Of a stretch of DNA of 34,274 bases, positions 31,831 to 34,274 are shown in pieces. The notes under the pieces are model-generated. The model saw only the letters and a list, made by a program, of their open reading frames with translations, did not search any database and was not told the DNA's origin. Source of the stretch: Bacteroidia bacterium (GTDB lineage Bacteria > Bacteroidota > Bacteroidia > Chitinophagales > Chitinophagaceae); assembly GCA_030427635.1 (NCBI GenBank), contig JAUIBA010000036.1:1-34274 (forward strand), in the 5' to 3' direction. A program made the position numbers and the translations under genes. Position 1 is the stretch's first letter; each line of letters starts with the position of its first letter.

Positions 31831-32433
31831 ATGAGAAAAATGTTATTCGTTATTGCACCGGTACTTTGTGTTCTTTTATTCAGCGCATGTAGCCCTAAGG
31901 TAGTTCAACCGACAGCGGCAACCAGTGCAGCAGCTCCTAATCCATCGGACTATCTGCCGTTTACAAAATCGCTGAAATTCCGTCTGGACAACGATAAAGC
32001 AGACCTCAGGAAACTGCAGTTTTATACCGACAGGCCTATAACGCTGAGACGTACAGGTACTGCGGGTAATGGTATGATTATGTCAGGAACAGTGTCGTAC
32101 GACAAGGTGCAGGATGTAACTGAAATCACTATTCCGGCATTTACCCCCGGCATATGCGAGCGGGTAAAAGGAGATAGCCTCTACATAAGCTTTGATGCTC
32201 CTCAGAATGCTTTTGTTTTTGCTGCTTTGTATGCAAACGAAGACTTTCTGTTTCAGGGTACTAACTGGTACAATGGGGTAGCAGATGTAAATTATGATGG
32301 TAAAGTATATAAGGCCTGGTGCGATGAGTGTGGAAGTGTAGGTGAAGTACGCCTTATGATAAAACGTCCACAGTCTTCCGGTCCTAAATCTTCTGGTCCT
32401 GGTAAAGTGCTGGCTGGCCGAAAACTTAATTAG
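31831..32433 (+). CDS. Small predicted lipoprotein of unknown function
   Basis: A 200-residue protein with a lipoprotein signal: MRKMLFVIAPVLCVLLFSAC with lipobox F-S-A-C and lipidated C20. A short Ala/Thr/Pro linker follows, then one beta-rich domain (KSLKFRLDNDKADLRKLQFY, then ITLRRTG, GTVSYDKVQDVTEI, GDSLYISFD). A Trp/Cys-containing stretch near the end (YKAWCDECGSV) has two close cysteines. A basic Ser/Gly/Pro tail with a repeated SSGPKSSGPGK pattern ends it. I recognise no family. It should sit on the periplasmic face of a membrane. It is single, 120 bp upstream of the repeat protein on the same strand; no firm terminator is visible between them. Confidence 0.75.
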   Translation: MRKMLFVIAPVLCVLLFSACSPKVVQPTAATSAAAPNPSDYLPFTKSLKFRLDNDKADLRKLQFYTDRPITLRRTGTAGNGMIMSGTVSYDKVQDVTEITIPAFTPGICERVKGDSLYISFDAPQNAFVFAALYANEDFLFQGTNWYNGVADVNYDGKVYKAWCDECGSVGEVRLMIKRPQSSGPKSSGPGKVLAGRKLN

Positions 32434-32553
32434 TATACCAGACTTTATAGCTATTAATTAAATAGTTTAAGATATTTTCTCTTTAGAAACGAGTTTGCCA
32501 AATAAGTAATCAAGATAGATAAGGTAGAATTTTACTCCACCACAAAACATAAG

Positions 32554-34274
32554 ATGTATATGAGAAAAGAACTCCTACAAAAACTGTTAGCAATTCTGCT
32601 GGTTGTTATAGGATATAACCTTGACGCTATTGCAGCGTCTACGGTTTATTCGGTAACCGGTGGAGGAAGCTATTGTTCCGGAGGATCGGGTGTGAACATA
32701 AACCTGAGTGGATCGGACGCGGGCGTGAGTTATCAGCTTTACAACGGAGCTACACCTGTTGGTGCTCCGGTGGTGGGGACAGGTGCTCCTATTACTTTCG
32801 GACTTCAGACCGCAGCAGGTAACTATATTGTTATAGGTGACCCTACTACTGCAAACACGACAAATATGTCGGGCAGTGCAAATGTGGTTATTAACCCTCT
32901 GCCAACAGCGTACACAGTGACCGGTGGTGGTGCTTACTGCGCTGGTGGTGCAGGTAGTGCTGTCGGCCTTAGCTTTGGTAGTACAGGTGTTCAGTACACA
33001 CTGTACCAGGGAGCATCTGCCATAACAACTGTAGGCGGTTCCAATGCTGCGCTCAGTTTTGGCAATATTACAGTAGCAGGCACTTACACTGCTGTGGCTA
33101 CGGTTACAGCTACCGGTTGTACCCGTGCTATGAATGGCAGTGCTTCTGTTTCTGTTACTTCTAACCCTACTGTATATAATGTAACCGGCGGCGGTGGGTT
33201 CTGTAGTGGTACCAGTGGTGTAGCTGTAGGTCTTAATAACTCTACATCAGGCGTGTCATATCAGTTATATAATGGTGCATCGGCGGTTGGTGCTCCGGTA
33301 ACAGGTGCAGGTGGTGTACTTAGTTTCGGAAATCAGACTACTACCGGTATCTATTCTGTAATAGCAACTGCATCTGGTTGTTCTTCAAACATGAATGGTA
33401 CTGCATCTGTATTGCAGAATCCTACACCTCCTGTATTTACAGTAGGTGGCGGCGGCAGCTACTGTGCAGGTGGTACAGGGGTATCTATAAACCTGAACGG
33501 TTCTACTGCTGGTGTTAACTATCAGTTATATAATGGCGCAGCAACAGTTGGGTCAGCTGTAGCAGGTACAGGAGCATCACTCAACTTTGGTACTTTCACT
33601 ACAGCAGGCACATATAGTGTGCTTGCTACATATGCATCTACAGGTTGTACTGCTAACATGTCAGGTTCGGCTGTAGTGGTAATTAATCCTTTGCCTTCCA
33701 CATTTACTGTAGGTGGCAGCGGCAGTTTCTGTATAGGTGGCAGCGGTCTTTCCGTAACACTTTCCGGTTCTCAGTCTGGTATCAACTACCAGTTGTACCG
33801 TTCCGGTAGTCCAGTAGGCAGTCCTGTACCAGGTACTACAGGTACCCTGGATTTTGGTGCGCAGACAGAAGCTGGTATATATACTATATTAGGTACAAAT
33901 GGTTCTACCGGTTGTACATCTACAATGACCAGTTCTGCAACTATCGATGTTAATCCATTACCTACAATTTATCCTGTAACCGGTGGCGGTAACTACTGTG
34001 CCGGTGGCACAGGTGTTGCGATAGGTGTTGGTGGTTCAACTACCGGCGTAAACTATACCTTATTTAATGGCGCTACGCAGATAGGCAGTGCAGTAGCGGG
34101 TACGGGTTCCCCAATCAGTTTTGGTGTTCAGACAATGAGCGGCACTTATACCGTATTTGCAGCTAATGCTACTACGGGTTGTACGAACAATATGAGCGGC
34201 AGTGCCTCAATCGGCATCAACCCGCTGCCATCAGTATATCCTGTAACAGGTACAGGCAGCTACTGCGCCGGCGG
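32554..34274 (+). CDS. Large repetitive surface protein, 5' part (runs off the window)
   Basis: An open frame from the ATG at 32554 (or 32560, MRKELL) to the end of the window, more than 570 codons with no stop. A signal peptide (MRKELLQKLLAILLVVIGY, ending near AIAAS) precedes seven tandem copies of an 87-89-residue Ig-like beta-domain, the last one cut by the window edge. Each copy has the pattern VTGGGxYCxGGxGV, YQLYNGA, FGxQT, AGxY, TGCTxNMSGSA, with linker NPLP. Two cysteines per copy (YC and GC) may pair; copy 1 lacks the second. Such arrays form stalks of T9SS-secreted adhesins in this phylum. A C-terminal sorting domain would be expected beyond the window. Adhesion or gliding is inference; the full gene may be very long. 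Confidence 0.88.
   Translation, partial: MYMRKELLQKLLAILLVVIGYNLDAIAASTVYSVTGGGSYCSGGSGVNINLSGSDAGVSYQLYNGATPVGAPVVGTGAPITFGLQTAAGNYIVIGDPTTANTTNMSGSANVVINPLPTAYTVTGGGAYCAGGAGSAVGLSFGSTGVQYTLYQGASAITTVGGSNAALSFGNITVAGTYTAVATVTATGCTRAMNGSASVSVTSNPTVYNVTGGGGFCSGTSGVAVGLNNSTSGVSYQLYNGASAVGAPVTGAGGVLSFGNQTTTGIYSVIATASGCSSNMNGTASVLQNPTPPVFTVGGGGSYCAGGTGVSINLNGSTAGVNYQLYNGAATVGSAVAGTGASLNFGTFTTAGTYSVLATYASTGCTANMSGSAVVVINPLPSTFTVGGSGSFCIGGSGLSVTLSGSQSGINYQLYRSGSPVGSPVPGTTGTLDFGAQTEAGIYTILGTNGSTGCTSTMTSSATIDVNPLPTIYPVTGGGNYCAGGTGVAIGVGGSTTGVNYTLFNGATQIGSAVAGTGSPISFGVQTMSGTYTVFAANATTGCTNNMSGSASIGINPLPSVYPVTGTGSYCAG
32653..34274 (+). repeat. Tandem array of 261-267 bp repeats encoding Ig-like domains
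   Basis: Repeat starts, aligned at the codon before TGGG or GG (GTA/GTG), are 32653, 32917, 33181, 33442, 33709, 33976 and 34243. Spacings are 264, 264, 261, 267, 267 and 267 bp, always a multiple of three. The copies share protein pattern but have clearly diverged at the DNA level, so the array is old and under selection rather than a recent slippage product. Confidence 0.9.

Noticed and set aside
32653..34274. CRISPR array
   Set aside because: The repeats are 261-267 bp, in frame and diverged; they encode protein domains and lack spacers of fixed length.

Overview
The window looks like chromosomal DNA of a Bacteroidota bacterium, most likely of the Chitinophagaceae or a close relative. The grounds are type IX secretion (T9SS) C-terminal sorting domains on two secreted proteins, a Bacteroidota-type LptD, a plug-plus-barrel outer-membrane protein, a long B12-dependent ribonucleotide reductase, an OmpR-type regulator without a kinase, A-rich leaders with few Shine-Dalgarno sequences, and many copies of the Bacteroidota -7 promoter element TAnnTTTG. 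I see no rRNA, tRNA, transposase, prophage, CRISPR array or integrase; most of the window is ordinary core genome.

Layout. 1-2.5 kb (minus strand): a doubtful mini-ORF, cytidylate kinase (cmk), an EGF-like lipoprotein and an N-acetylmuramoyl-L-alanine amidase. 2.5-7.9 kb (plus): LptD, a SAM-dependent methyltransferase and cysteinyl-tRNA synthetase. 8.1-10.9 kb (plus): two T9SS cargo proteins, one with a CxxC thioredoxin-like domain, each followed by a strong terminator. 11.0-12.4 kb: a small conserved protein and a YihY/BrkB membrane protein, convergent with an enoyl-CoA hydratase-family gene. 13.4-16.7 kb (minus): nrdJ. 17.0-22.1 kb (plus): the rimP-nusA-infB translation/transcription operon with a hairpin in its leader and a possible three-way-junction RNA between nusA and infB. 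22.3-26.3 kb: an orphan response regulator, convergent with an Old Yellow Enzyme and an outer-membrane beta-barrel receptor. 26.5-30.0 kb: a DUF1015 protein, endonuclease III (nth) and a secreted transglutaminase-like protein. 30.1-31.5 kb: a YceI-family lipocalin-like protein and a convergent MarR regulator. 31.8 kb to the end: a small lipoprotein and the first part of a large surface protein built from about 88-residue repeats.

The most interesting non-coding signal is an identical 12-mer, ATGTATGTACAT, with the palindromic core ATGTACAT. It occurs upstream of exactly three genes: the response regulator, the YceI-family gene and the marR gene. In the last two it touches or overlaps the -7 promoter element. 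This suggests a small regulon controlled by the MarR protein encoded here. Other second-look items are candidate leaderless promoters (cmk, marR, perhaps lptD), the structured RNA in the nusA-infB gap, and the terminator of the response regulator lying inside the 3' end of the opposing gene.
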